From Curtobacterium pusillum (lineage in GTDB: Bacteria; Actinomycetota; Actinomycetes; Actinomycetales; Microbacteriaceae): a DNA stretch of 64,000 nt. The stretch lies in contig NZ_VEIY01000001.1 in assembly GCF_007680845.1 (NCBI RefSeq), positions 690,227-754,226 of the forward strand. Reading direction: 5' to 3'. Below, in pieces: positions 56,155-64,000 of this stretch (positions within the stretch are counted from its first letter, which is position 1; every line of letters starts with the position of its first letter). The notes beneath the pieces were generated by a model. The model worked only from the letters and a program-made list of their open reading frames with translations. It searched no databases and was not told where the DNA came from. Made by a program: the position numbers and the translations under genes.

Positions 56155-57644
56155 CCATCTCCACCACGCTGCTGGCGGCCGCCGGGCCGCTGCTCCAGCC
56201 CGGCGAGGGGGCCGGCCCGTCAGGGTCCGTCCCGAACCGCGGGACCACCGACGTGCCGACGGGAGGCTCGGGTCAGGTCCCGCAGGCAGCCTGGTCGGTG
56301 GGCGAGTGGGTCGGGTACTCCGCCCTCATCGCCATCTCCGTGCTGCTCACGATCGTCGCGCTCACCACCCTGTGGTGGATGCTGCACGCCTGGCGGTCGC
56401 GCGACGCGCTGAAGTCGACGAGCTTCAGCCAGACGCCCCGACCCGCCGCACACCGCTTCACCCTGCTCGTACCGGGCCGGCACGAGCAGGAGGTCATGGG
56501 CCAGACGCTCGACATGCTCGCCACGCAGGACCACCCCGACTTCGAGATCATCGCCATCGTCGGCGAGGACGACCCGGAGACGGACGCCGTCGTGCGCGCC
56601 GCCGCGGCCCGGCACCCCGGACTCATCCGGGTGGTCGTCGACGACACCGCGCCGAAGAACAAGCCGAAGGCGATGAACCTGGCGCTGCAGTACGCGACCG
56701 GTGACATCGTCGGGGTGTTCGACGCCGAGGACGAGGTGTACCCGCACCTGCTCACCCTGGTGGACTCGCGGTTCCAGGAGACCGGCGCCGACGTCGTGCA
56801 GGGCGGCGTGCAGCTGATGAACTTCCGGTCGAGCTGGTGGTCGCTCCGGAACGTCCTCGAGTACTACTTCTGGTTCCGGTCGCGCCTGCACTTCCACGCG
56901 GGGTCGAAGTTCATCCCGCTCGGCGGCAACACCGTCTTCGTGACGAAGGACCGGCTCGACTGGTCCAACGGGTGGGACGCGCACTGCCTCGCCGAGGACT
57001 GCGAGCTCGGCGTCCGGCTCTCCGCCGACGGCGCGAAGGTCGTCGTCGCCTACAGCCCGGAAGCCGTCACCCGCGAGGAGACCCCGCCCACCTTCGCCTC
57101 CCTGCTCAAGCAGCGGACCCGGTGGAACCAGGGCTTCCTGCAGGTGCTCGGCAAGGGGGAGTGGAAGAAGCTGCCCTCCTTCCGCCAGCGCTTCTTCGCC
57201 CGCTACATGCTGACGATGCCGTTCATCCAGGCGACCACCGGACTCCTCATCCCGCTCAGCGTGCTCATGATCCTGTTCGTCAAGGTGCCGACCGCGATCG
57301 CCCTCGTGTCGTTCGTCCCGGTGGCCCCGACGCTCATGCTGCTCGCGGTCGAGGTGGTCGGACTCAACGAGTTCGGGCGCATCTACAAGGAGAACGTCCG
57401 GGTCCGCGACTACGTCAAGCTCGTCCTCGGTCTCGTGCCGTACCAGGTGTTCCTCGCCGCCGCCGCGGTGCGGGCCGTCATCCGGCACGCGAAGGGGCAG
57501 GACGGATGGGAGAAGACGGAGCACACTGGTCAACACCGGACGGCTCACCCCGAGGCCGTCGATGCAGCACCCGTGTTCCCTGACGCAGATGTCGTGCCGG
57601 CGCCGGCCGCCCGTGAGCTCGAGCGCGCCGGAGCGAAGTCATGA
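56151..57644 (+). CDS. Membrane-bound family 2 glycosyltransferase, processive type
   Basis: 497 residues. One N-terminal membrane segment (about 50-78), a cytosolic GT-A domain (about 95-340) and about four C-terminal membrane segments. Catalytic motifs are FTLLVPGRHEQEVM, EDDPE, FDAEDEVYPHL (DxD-like), LAEDCELGVRL (ED) and KQRTRWNQGF (Q-x-x-R-W), the signature set of cellulose/hyaluronan-synthase-like enzymes. It likely extrudes a polysaccharide; sugar unknown. Overlaps both neighbours by 4 nt. Confidence 0.9.
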   Translation: MTISTTLLAAAGPLLQPGEGAGPSGSVPNRGTTDVPTGGSGQVPQAAWSVGEWVGYSALIAISVLLTIVALTTLWWMLHAWRSRDALKSTSFSQTPRPAAHRFTLLVPGRHEQEVMGQTLDMLATQDHPDFEIIAIVGEDDPETDAVVRAAAARHPGLIRVVVDDTAPKNKPKAMNLALQYATGDIVGVFDAEDEVYPHLLTLVDSRFQETGADVVQGGVQLMNFRSSWWSLRNVLEYYFWFRSRLHFHAGSKFIPLGGNTVFVTKDRLDWSNGWDAHCLAEDCELGVRLSADGAKVVVAYSPEAVTREETPPTFASLLKQRTRWNQGFLQVLGKGEWKKLPSFRQRFFARYMLTMPFIQATTGLLIPLSVLMILFVKVPTAIALVSFVPVAPTLMLLAVEVVGLNEFGRIYKENVRVRDYVKLVLGLVPYQVFLAAAAVRAVIRHAKGQDGWEKTEHTGQHRTAHPEAVDAAPVFPDADVVPAPAARELERAGAKS

Positions 57645-59629
57645 CCGCCAGCATCACCGACACCACAGGCATCCCGATCCGGGGTGCCGGGTCGTCCCAC
57701 GGCGTGCGGACCTGGCTCCGGGTGCACGCGCCCAGCCTCGTGTGGCTGCTGCCCGTCCTCGCCGTCGCCGTCGTCGTGCAGGCGTGGAACATGACCGGCA
57801 CGCCGCAGCGCATCGACGACGAGGGCACCTACACGGCCCAGGCGTGGGCGCTGACGAACCTCGGTGAGCTCACCCACTACACGTACTGGTACGACCACCC
57901 GCCGCTCGGCTGGGTCCAGATCGCCGGGTACACGTCGCTGACCGGGGCGTTCGCGCGCTACCCGTACGCCGTCGAGGCCGGCCGCGAGGCGATGGTGTTC
58001 TTCGCCGCGGTCTCGGCCGTCCTGCTGTTCGTCCTCGCCCGACGGCTCGGCGCCCACCGCGCCACCGCGGCCGCGGCCGTCCTGGTGTTCGCGCTCTCCC
58101 CGCTCGCGCTGCAGTACCACCGCACCGTGTACATCGACAACGTCGCGACGCCGTGGCTCCTCGCTGCGTTCGTCCTCGTGCTCAACCGCCGGCAGCAGCT
58201 GGCCGGGTTCGCTGCCGCTGCCGCGTGCCTCGGCATCGCGGTGCTCTCGAAGGAGACGTACCTCCTCGCGCTGCCGTTCCTGATCTGGCTGGCCGTGCGT
58301 CGCGCCGACAAGAGCACCCGCCGCTACACGCTCAGCGTCGCCGGGGCCGTGCTCGTGGTGATCGGTGGCGGCTACCTCCTGCTGGCCGCGGTGAAGGGCG
58401 AGCTCCTGCCCGGGCCGGGGCGGGTCAGCCTGCTCCAGGGCATCACGTACCAGCTCGGGTCACGTGCCGCGAGCGGTTCGGTGTTCGACCCCAGCAGCCT
58501 CGCGAACGCGGCCGCGTCGCAGTGGTGGGCACTCGACCCGGCGTTCATCGTGCTCGGGTCCGCCGCCGCCGTCGTCGGTCTGTTCCTGCGCCGGGTCCGG
58601 CCGATCGCGGCGATGCTCGTGTTCCTGCTCGTCGTGATGTTCCGGCCGAACGGGTACCTGCCGGTGCCGTACGTGATCATGCTCATCCCGTTCGCTGCGC
58701 TCCTCGTCGCGTACACGGCCGAGCGTGCCGTCCTCACCGTCTTCGGCCGGGTGCACGGCACCGCGGGGAACTCCGCGGGTGCCGTCGCCCGCCGCGCCCT
58801 CGGGACCACCTGGGCGATCGCGACGTCCGCAGCGCTCCTCGTCGCCGTGTCGCTCTGGGGGCCGCAGCTGCGCGGCTTCGTGCTCGGCGACCTCGACCTC
58901 CCGATGCAGCAGGCGCAGAAGTGGGTGGACACCAACGTGCCGAAGTCGTCCCGGTTGCTCGTCGACGACGCCATGTGGGTCGACCTCGTGCGGGACGGGT
59001 TCGCCCGCGACAACGTCATCTGGTACTACAAGCTCGACACCGACGCCGCGGTGGAACGCCAGTCGCCGAACGGCTGGAAGGACTCCGACTACGTCATCAC
59101 GACGGACTCGATGCGGACCGGCGGGAACTCGTCGCCGGACGTCCGCCAGGCGATCGAGAACTCCACGTCCGTCGCCACGTTCGGCACCGGCGACCAGGAG
59201 GTCGACGTCCGTCGCATCCACGCCGAGGGCAAGGCCGCGGCGGACACCGCGATCACGCGGGCGACCGACGTCCGCAAGACCCTGGGCACGCAGCTCGCGT
59301 CGAACCCGGAGCTCTTCGCGGACGAGGGGACGAAGTCGCAGTTCCGTGCCGGCCAGGTCGACTCGCGAGCGATGATCGCCCTCGGCCAGGTGCTCGCCGA
59401 CCAGTCCGTCGAGGTCGACCGGTTCACCCCGCGCCCCGGCGAGACCGGACAGCCGTTCCGCCGCGTGGTCATGCTCGCCTCCAGCGCGGCCGACGCCCGG
59501 CGCATCGAGGCGACCCTCGACGCCGTCCCCGCCGCGTTCCGACCCGACTCGGTCGTGCGGGACGGGCGACACCTCACGGTGACCTACACACCGGCAGACC
59601 CGACGACGACCGCCCAGAGCGGCTCGTGA
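57641..59629 (+). CDS. GT39/ArnT-like polyprenol-phosphate sugar transferase
   Basis: 662 residues; about 11-12 hydrophobic segments to about 420, then an extracytoplasmic domain. The first outer loop carries the acidic motif RIDDEGTYTAQAWAL, as in protein O-mannosyltransferases and ArnT. HPPLGWVQIAGY, PYAVEAGREAMVFF and FRPNGYLPVPYVIMLIPFAA fit the family. It uses polyprenyl-phosphate-linked sugar, probably that made by the mannose synthase at 62606. ATGA overlap with GT2. Confidence 0.87.
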   Translation: MTASITDTTGIPIRGAGSSHGVRTWLRVHAPSLVWLLPVLAVAVVVQAWNMTGTPQRIDDEGTYTAQAWALTNLGELTHYTYWYDHPPLGWVQIAGYTSLTGAFARYPYAVEAGREAMVFFAAVSAVLLFVLARRLGAHRATAAAAVLVFALSPLALQYHRTVYIDNVATPWLLAAFVLVLNRRQQLAGFAAAAACLGIAVLSKETYLLALPFLIWLAVRRADKSTRRYTLSVAGAVLVVIGGGYLLLAAVKGELLPGPGRVSLLQGITYQLGSRAASGSVFDPSSLANAAASQWWALDPAFIVLGSAAAVVGLFLRRVRPIAAMLVFLLVVMFRPNGYLPVPYVIMLIPFAALLVAYTAERAVLTVFGRVHGTAGNSAGAVARRALGTTWAIATSAALLVAVSLWGPQLRGFVLGDLDLPMQQAQKWVDTNVPKSSRLLVDDAMWVDLVRDGFARDNVIWYYKLDTDAAVERQSPNGWKDSDYVITTDSMRTGGNSSPDVRQAIENSTSVATFGTGDQEVDVRRIHAEGKAAADTAITRATDVRKTLGTQLASNPELFADEGTKSQFRAGQVDSRAMIALGQVLADQSVEVDRFTPRPGETGQPFRRVVMLASSAADARRIEATLDAVPAAFRPDSVVRDGRHLTVTYTPADPTTTAQSGS

Positions 59630-59679
59630 CCCGTACCCGCACGGTCCAGACCCGGACAACGACCCGAAGGAGCACCACC

Positions 59680-60492
59680 ATGTCAGCACCTCGTCGTACC
59701 CTCGTCGTCGGCGCCATCGCCGCGACGCTCGTCGCCGCAGCCGTCGGCCTCGCCCCGCAGGCAGCGACCGCCGCCACCTCCGCCGCCACGAGCGACGGGT
59801 GGCTCCGCGTCGGGCACCTCTCGCCGGACACCAAGGACGTCGACGTGCAGCTCTCGAGCCTGTCCGGCGGCAAGACTGTGTTCGCCCTGAACGGGGTCGC
59901 CTACGGCCAGGTCAGCCCGTACCGCAAGCTCCCGGTCGGCACGTACGTCCTCTCGATGCGCGCGGCGAACGCGCCGGACTCCACGCCGGTCATCTCGACC
60001 GACGTGTCCGTGGTGAAGGGCGACGCCCGGACCGTCGTCGCCTACGGCAAGAACGCCGACCTCAAGACGAAGGCATTCACCGACGACCTGCAGCAGCCGG
60101 GCGACGGCAAGGCGAAGCTCCGACTCGTGCAGGCCGCGACGAGTGCGAAGACGGTCGACGTGCGGACCTCCGAGGGCACGGCCATCGCCGAGGACGCCGC
60201 CTACGGCTCGGCCACGAAGTACGCCACCGTGGACGCCGGCACCTGGGCGCTCAACATCTCCGGGGGCGGCCAGCGGGGCTCCGCGATCGTCGACCTCAAG
60301 AGCAACACCGTCTCGACCCTGTTCGTGCTCGACGACAGCAAGGGCGACCTGACGGTCGTGCCGGTCACGGACGCGGCCGCCACGGCCGCCACCCCGACCG
60401 GCGGGGTGCAGACCGGCGGCGGCGGCGCGGCCGACGCGCGGACGCAGGCGGACCACGCGTTCATCCGCGCCCTCCGCGCGCTGTTCAGCTGA
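59680..60492 (+). CDS. Secreted DUF4397 domain protein
   Basis: 270 residues. Signal peptide at about 1-32 (RRTLVVGAIAATLVAAAVGL, then ATAA). Two DUF4397-like beta modules follow: WLRVGHLSPDTKDVDVQL and KLRLVQAATSAKTVDVRTSE. A Gly-rich linker (TPTGGVQTGGGG) leads to a short amphipathic end. There is no LPXTG motif or C-terminal membrane segment. AAGGAG precedes the ATG. Probably a cell-surface protein; located 50 nt after the mannosyltransferase, which may modify it. Confidence 0.87.
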   Translation: MSAPRRTLVVGAIAATLVAAAVGLAPQAATAATSAATSDGWLRVGHLSPDTKDVDVQLSSLSGGKTVFALNGVAYGQVSPYRKLPVGTYVLSMRAANAPDSTPVISTDVSVVKGDARTVVAYGKNADLKTKAFTDDLQQPGDGKAKLRLVQAATSAKTVDVRTSEGTAIAEDAAYGSATKYATVDAGTWALNISGGGQRGSAIVDLKSNTVSTLFVLDDSKGDLTVVPVTDAAATAATPTGGVQTGGGGAADARTQADHAFIRALRALFS

Positions 60493-60502
60493 CACCCGGA
60501 CT

Positions 60503-60512
60503 GGAGGCGCGG
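60503..60512 (+). repeat. Solitary GGAGGCGCGG arm with GATCAC dyad
   Basis: Exact core followed by ATCAC; GGATCAC (60511-60517) is matched by GTGATCC (60536-60542), giving an imperfect hairpin 11 nt after the DUF4397 stop. It could be a weak terminator. Confidence 0.5.
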
Positions 60513-60650
60513 ATCACCCGAGCCGACGCGCCCACGTGATCCTCCCCACCGGCACGGCCTGTCCGCCGCTGGCGCGTCGGACAGGAACCGGCGGCGTGGG
60601 CCCAGCCTCCCGTCCGACCCCCATCCCACCCGCCCAGGAAGGCAGGCCGC

Positions 60651-61814
60651 ATGACCCGCAGGACCTGGATCCCCGTGACCGCCGCCGCGGCGGTGCTCGT
60701 CGCGGTCGGCATCGCGCTCGTCGCGGTACGACCGTGGGGCGACCGCACGACCGACGCCGGAGCGGCGTCGGACCCGACCTCGACGCCCACCTCGACCACC
60801 GCACCCGACGCGGCACGATCCCCGGAGCAGCTGCGGACCGACTTCCTCGACCGGTACGTCCGGGACGGCCGCGTGGTCCGCACGGACCAGGGCGGCGACA
60901 CCGTCAGCGAGGGCCAGGCCTACGGGCTGCTCATCGCCTACGCGAACGGCGACCGGAAGCGCTTCGACGCGATCTGGTCGTGGACCGAGCGGCACCTGGT
61001 CACCGACGACGACCTGCTCGCCTGGCGCTGGACGCCGGACGGCGGGGTCGCCGACGGGCAGTCCGCGAGCGACGCGGACCTCGATGCCGCGCGGGCCCTC
61101 GTGCTGGCCGGCTCGTCGTGGGGCGAGTCCCGCTACACGACGGCGGGGAAGACCCTGGCGTCGGCGATCCTCGAGCACGAGACCGCGACGACGGACCTCG
61201 GCACGATCCTGCTGCCCGGGCCGTGGGCGGACTCCGAGCCGTACCGGTACGACGCCTCGTACGCGTCGCCGGCGGCGTTCGAGGTGCTGGCCACCGCGAC
61301 CGGCGACGACCGCTGGACGGCGCTGTCGCGCGGTTCGCGGGCGGTGACCAGCGCGGTCCTCGACGAGTCCGACCTGCCGAGCGACTGGTCGCAGGTGCAC
61401 GCCGACGGGAGCGTCGACCCGATGCCGGCCACGGGCGGGGACAGCCGCGTGCTGTACGGGTACGACGCGATGCGGATGCCCGTGCGGTACGCCGAGGCGT
61501 GCTCCGCTCCGGACCGGGCGCTCGCGGGCTCGATCGCGCCGACGCTCCGGCGGCAGACGCAGCTGGCGGCCCAGCTCGACCTCGGCGGGACGGCCGTGAC
61601 CGGGGACACCAGCGCCCTGGCGTACGTCGCGCGGGCGGCAGCGGAGCACGCGTCGGGGGCGACCTCGGCGGCGGCCACCGACCTCCGACGCGCGGACCGC
61701 ACGGCCGCGACGACACCGACGTACTACGGCGACGCGTGGGCGGCGCTCGGGGCGACGATGCTGACGTCCGACGTCCTCGGCGGGTGCGCCACCGCGGGCG
61801 GAGGGGCATCGTGA
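60651..61814 (+). CDS. GH8 family glycoside hydrolase
   Basis: 387 residues. Membrane anchor or signal at about 8-27, a Thr-rich linker, then an (alpha/alpha)6 GH8 domain. The general acid Glu87 sits in DTVSEGQAYGLLIAY, the typical GH8 signature. SASDADLDAARALVLAG supplies the second acidic site and YDASYASPAAFEVL is a core block. GH8 enzymes cut beta-1,4-glucan, chitosan or xylan and often accompany polysaccharide synthases (BcsZ). GTGA overlap with the sortase gene. Confidence 0.88.
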   Translation: MTRRTWIPVTAAAAVLVAVGIALVAVRPWGDRTTDAGAASDPTSTPTSTTAPDAARSPEQLRTDFLDRYVRDGRVVRTDQGGDTVSEGQAYGLLIAYANGDRKRFDAIWSWTERHLVTDDDLLAWRWTPDGGVADGQSASDADLDAARALVLAGSSWGESRYTTAGKTLASAILEHETATTDLGTILLPGPWADSEPYRYDASYASPAAFEVLATATGDDRWTALSRGSRAVTSAVLDESDLPSDWSQVHADGSVDPMPATGGDSRVLYGYDAMRMPVRYAEACSAPDRALAGSIAPTLRRQTQLAAQLDLGGTAVTGDTSALAYVARAAAEHASGATSAAATDLRRADRTAATTPTYYGDAWAALGATMLTSDVLGGCATAGGGAS

Positions 61815-62560
61815 GCGGGGGTCGGACCGTCCGCGGGCGACGCGCGGCGCGACGGCCGGGTCTCGGCGAGCGGCTCCGGGCACGACGGGGGCTCGTCGCC
61901 GGCACGGTCGTGGCCGTGGTCCTCGTCGTGGGCGGTGTCACCGGGGTCGCGGTCGCGGCGACGAACGGACCCGACCGGCCGTCCGCCGCCGGGAGTCCCG
62001 GCACGTCGAGCACCCCGAGCGCGTCGTCGAGCGCATCGTCGTCGGCGAGTGCGGCGGCCGGCCGGAACAGCGCCGGCGGGTTCCAGGACCCCGCGGTCCC
62101 GGCAGCGCGGTCGGACGCCACCCCGGTCCGTGTGACGATCCCGGCGATCGGGGTCTCGTCCTCGCTCGAGGACCTCCACCGCGGGTCCGCCGGCGAGCTC
62201 GACCCGCCGAAGGACTGGAACAGCGCCGGCTGGTTCAGCGACGGCATCGTGCCCGGTGAGGTCGGCCCCGCCGTGATCGCCGGACACGTCGACAGCCCGA
62301 CCACCGCGGCCGTGTTCTTCCGCCTCGACGAACTCGTCCCCGGGGACCAGATCCACGTGGCGATGTCCGACGGCACCACCCGCACCTTCACCGTGGACCG
62401 GTCGGAGCGGGCCGCGAAGTCGGCCTTCCCCACGAGCGACGTCTACGGCCCCGCACCCACTCCGGAGCTGCGCCTCATCACGTGCGACGGCACGTTCGAC
62501 ACGGCCACAGGGCACTACACGGACAATCTGATCGTGTTCGCAGAGCTCTCGTCGGACTGA
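61811..62560 (+). CDS. Class F sortase
   Basis: 249 residues. One N-terminal membrane segment (about 25-50), a Ser/Ala-rich stem, then a sortase beta-barrel: VRVTIPAIGVSSSLEDL, His159 in VIAGHVDSPTTAAVFFRL and Cys225 in LRLITCDGTFD. The position 12 residues after the cysteine, where an Arg is expected, is Thr237 (GHYTDNLIVF). It would attach proteins to the wall or other surface amines. No sorting-signal protein is visible in the window. Confidence 0.88.
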   Translation: MSGGRTVRGRRAARRPGLGERLRARRGLVAGTVVAVVLVVGGVTGVAVAATNGPDRPSAAGSPGTSSTPSASSSASSSASAAAGRNSAGGFQDPAVPAARSDATPVRVTIPAIGVSSSLEDLHRGSAGELDPPKDWNSAGWFSDGIVPGEVGPAVIAGHVDSPTTAAVFFRLDELVPGDQIHVAMSDGTTRTFTVDRSERAAKSAFPTSDVYGPAPTPELRLITCDGTFDTATGHYTDNLIVFAELSSD

Positions 62561-62605
62561 CGCAGCGACCGGCCGATACCTTCGATGTCAAGCGCAAGGA
62601 GCAGC

Positions 62606-63400
62606 ATGAGCACGACCCTGGTCATCATCCCGACCTACGACGAGGCGGAGAACGTCCGACCCATCGTCGCACGGACCCTCGCAGCCACCGACGACACGGT
62701 GCACGTCCTCGTGGTCGACGACAACTCGCCGGACGGCACGGGCGACATCGCCGATGAGCTCGCCCGCGAGAGCGACCGCGTCCACGTCATGCACCGCACC
62801 GTCAAGGACGGCCTCGGCGGCGCGTACCTGGCCGGGTTCGCGTGGGGTCTCGAGCACGGCTACGACAAGCTCGTCGAGATGGACGCGGACGGCTCGCACC
62901 ACCCGGAGTACCTGCCGTGGATGCTCGAGCTCGCCGACACGAACGACCTCGTCCTGGGGTCCCGCTGGGTCAAGGGCGGCGACGTGGAGAACTGGCCCTG
63001 GTACCGGGAGCTGCTCTCCCGCGGCGGGAACCTCTACACGCGCCTCGCGCTCGGCATCGCCGTGCGGGACGCGACCGGCGGGTTCCGGGTGTTCACCTCG
63101 CGGGCGTTCGAACGGATCGACCTCGCCGGCGTCGCGTCGAAGGGGTACTGCTTCCAGGTGGACCTCTGCTGGCGCGCGCTCGAGGCGGGACTGCGCGTCG
63201 TCGAGACACCGATCACGTTCACGGAGCGCGAGTTCGGCGTCTCGAAGATGAGCGGGAACATCGTGCGCGAGAGCCTGGCGCTCGTCACGAAGTGGGGCAT
63301 CGACCGGCGTCTGCGCGAAGGGCGCTCGCTCGTGAAGGACCACCGCCGGCTGCCGTCCGTGCGCGCGAACGCGCACGCGGTCGCCGACCACGCGGCCTGA
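62606..63400 (+). CDS. Polyprenol monophosphomannose synthase (GT2)
   Basis: 264 residues. Transfers mannose from GDP-mannose to polyprenyl phosphate at the inner membrane face. Motifs: [62 protein letters not shown] and [13 protein letters not shown]. No membrane segments, so a Ppm1-D2-like soluble domain. ATG 62606 is chosen for its AAGGAG site; a TACCTT at 62576 may be the -10 element. Feeds the GT39-like enzyme. Confidence 0.94.
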   Translation: MSTTLVIIPTYDEAENVRPIVARTLAATDDTVHVLVVDDNSPDGTGDIADELARESDRVHVMHRTVKDGLGGAYLAGFAWGLEHGYDKLVEMDADGSHHPEYLPWMLELADTNDLVLGSRWVKGGDVENWPWYRELLSRGGNLYTRLALGIAVRDATGGFRVFTSRAFERIDLAGVASKGYCFQVDLCWRALEAGLRVVETPITFTEREFGVSKMSGNIVRESLALVTKWGIDRRLREGRSLVKDHRRLPSVRANAHAVADHAA

Positions 63401-63411
63401 CGGCCCGACGA

Positions 63412-63455
63412 CGGACGGGAGGCGCGGTGCCGGCTGGCACCGCGCCTCCCGTCCG
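63412..63455. terminator. 20-bp GGAGGCGCGG-family hairpin between convergent genes
   Basis: CGGACGGGAGGCGCGGTGCC (63412-63431) pairs perfectly with 63436-63455 around GGCT. It lies between the mannose synthase gene and treZ; the stems match 55478-55521 exactly. Confidence 0.7.
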
Positions 63456-63478
63456 CCGTGTGACCGGGTCGGTCCGGG

Positions 63479-64000
63479 TCAGCGCACGACCACGACGCCC
63501 CGGCCCGCGAACCGGACGACGCCCGGATCCTCGGTCGTGCCGGTGTCGGGTTGCGCGTCGACGGCCCCGAAGCGGTAGAGCTCCTCGCCCGTCGCGCCGG
63601 GGACGGGCACCTCGGCCGGTTCGTCGCGGAGGTTCACCACGACGTGCACCGGCCGGGCGTCCGGACCGAGCAGCCCGCGCGTCAGCACGAGCCACCGGTC
63701 GTCCTCGCTGAAGCGCACCGCGTTCGCCTCGTACCGGTGGTCGACGAACGCCTGGTCGGTCCGACGCAGCGCCACGAGCACCCGGTAGGCGCGGAGGATG
63801 GTCTGCCCCCGCTTCGAGTCGACGTCGGCCCAGACGAGCTTCGAGTTGGTGAACGTCGACGGGTCCTGCGGGTCCGGCACCACGGACTCGTCCCAGCCGT
63901 GTTCGGCGAACTCCGCGATCCGACCCTCGGCCGTGGCCGTGCCGAGCTCCGGCTCCGGGTGCGAGGTGAAGAACTGCCACGGCGTGGACGCGGCGAACTC
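63479..64000 (-). CDS. treZ: Malto-oligosyltrehalose trehalohydrolase, C-terminal part
   Basis: The frame is open to the right edge; 173 C-terminal codons are seen. STPWQFFTSHPEPELGTATA, EGRIAEFAEHGWDES, VVPDPQDPSTFTNSKLVWAD and the ILRAYRVLVALRRTDQAF helix are characteristic of TreZ (GH13), which releases trehalose from maltooligosyl-trehalose. The final part is the C-terminal beta domain (RFAGRGVVVVR). treY would be expected nearby, outside the window. Confidence 0.88.
   Translation of the reverse strand, partial: EFAASTPWQFFTSHPEPELGTATAEGRIAEFAEHGWDESVVPDPQDPSTFTNSKLVWADVDSKRGQTILRAYRVLVALRRTDQAFVDHRYEANAVRFSEDDRWLVLTRGLLGPDARPVHVVVNLRDEPAEVPVPGATGEELYRFGAVDAQPDTGTTEDPGVVRFAGRGVVVVR

Noticed and set aside
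59680..60492. DUF4397 protein as the substrate of the neighbouring sortase
   Set aside because: Its C-terminus has a TPTGG stretch but no LPXTG-like motif, no hydrophobic segment and no basic tail.

Overview
This is a 64 kb piece of a very GC-rich (roughly 70% or more by eye) actinobacterial chromosome. Gene content (gatCAB, ligA, mnmA, pncB, DUF3039 and DUF3097 proteins, class F sortase, type III PKS with methyltransferase, DUF559 protein) and the frequent GTG starts point to Microbacteriaceae, most like Curtobacterium or a close relative. That placement is inference. There is no phage, plasmid, transposase, integrase or CRISPR array. About 62 protein genes and one tRNA-Leu(UAG) are supported.

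Layout. 0-11 kb is housekeeping: a cut membrane-protein gene, DUF3039 protein, pncB, the overlapping operon murI-rph-rdgB, a DedA protein, tRNA-Leu, an MFS transporter, mnmA and ligA. 10.6-17.8 kb holds a DUF1023-type hydrolase, a class A penicillin-binding protein and gatCAB. 17.9-22 kb holds a type III polyketide synthase-methyltransferase pair, a GlxA-type regulator and gap. 22-29.1 kb is a sugar-uptake locus on the minus strand: ROK repressor, binding lipoprotein, two permeases, a GH4 glycosidase and a BadF-type sugar kinase. The importer's ATPase is not here, so it must be shared.

29-35 kb is mixed metabolism, including an unusual glycerophosphodiesterase-inositol monophosphatase fusion. 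35-42 kb is an envelope-stress-like group: a drug-exporter-type ABC pair, a NarL-type response regulator, a histidine kinase with an N-terminal PspC domain, and a divergent PspC protein carrying a collagen-like Gly-X-Y stretch. 42-49 kb carries an APC permease, an EamA exporter with an internal tandem repeat, a GT14 glycosyltransferase-epimerase pair and an acyl-CoA ligase. 49-54 kb has an MpaB-like protein, an aldo/keto reductase with a TIGR03086 protein, YceI under a palindromic operator, and a DUF559 protein. Two repeat-rich spacers lie on either side of the YceI-DUF559 pair. 54.5-63.4 kb has a second aldo/keto reductase and an envelope-glycan locus: GtrA, a processive-type GT2, a GT39-like mannosyltransferase, a secreted DUF4397 protein, a GH8 enzyme, a class F sortase and polyprenol-phosphate-mannose synthase. 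The window ends inside treZ.

The most striking signals are not genes. (1) A short repeat, GGAGGCGCGG, occurs exactly 21 times on the two strands, where composition alone predicts about two. It forms matched hairpins between genes and also lies inside coding sequences in different reading frames. (2) A second family (core CGAGCGGGAGGAATAC) sits in three gene-free spacers and joins the first family in a duplicated 74-bp unit. (3) About twenty genes have a TANNNT- or CAGGAT-like -10 element exactly 6-7 nt (once 5 nt) before the start codon, as expected for leaderless mRNAs. This also settles several ambiguous starts.
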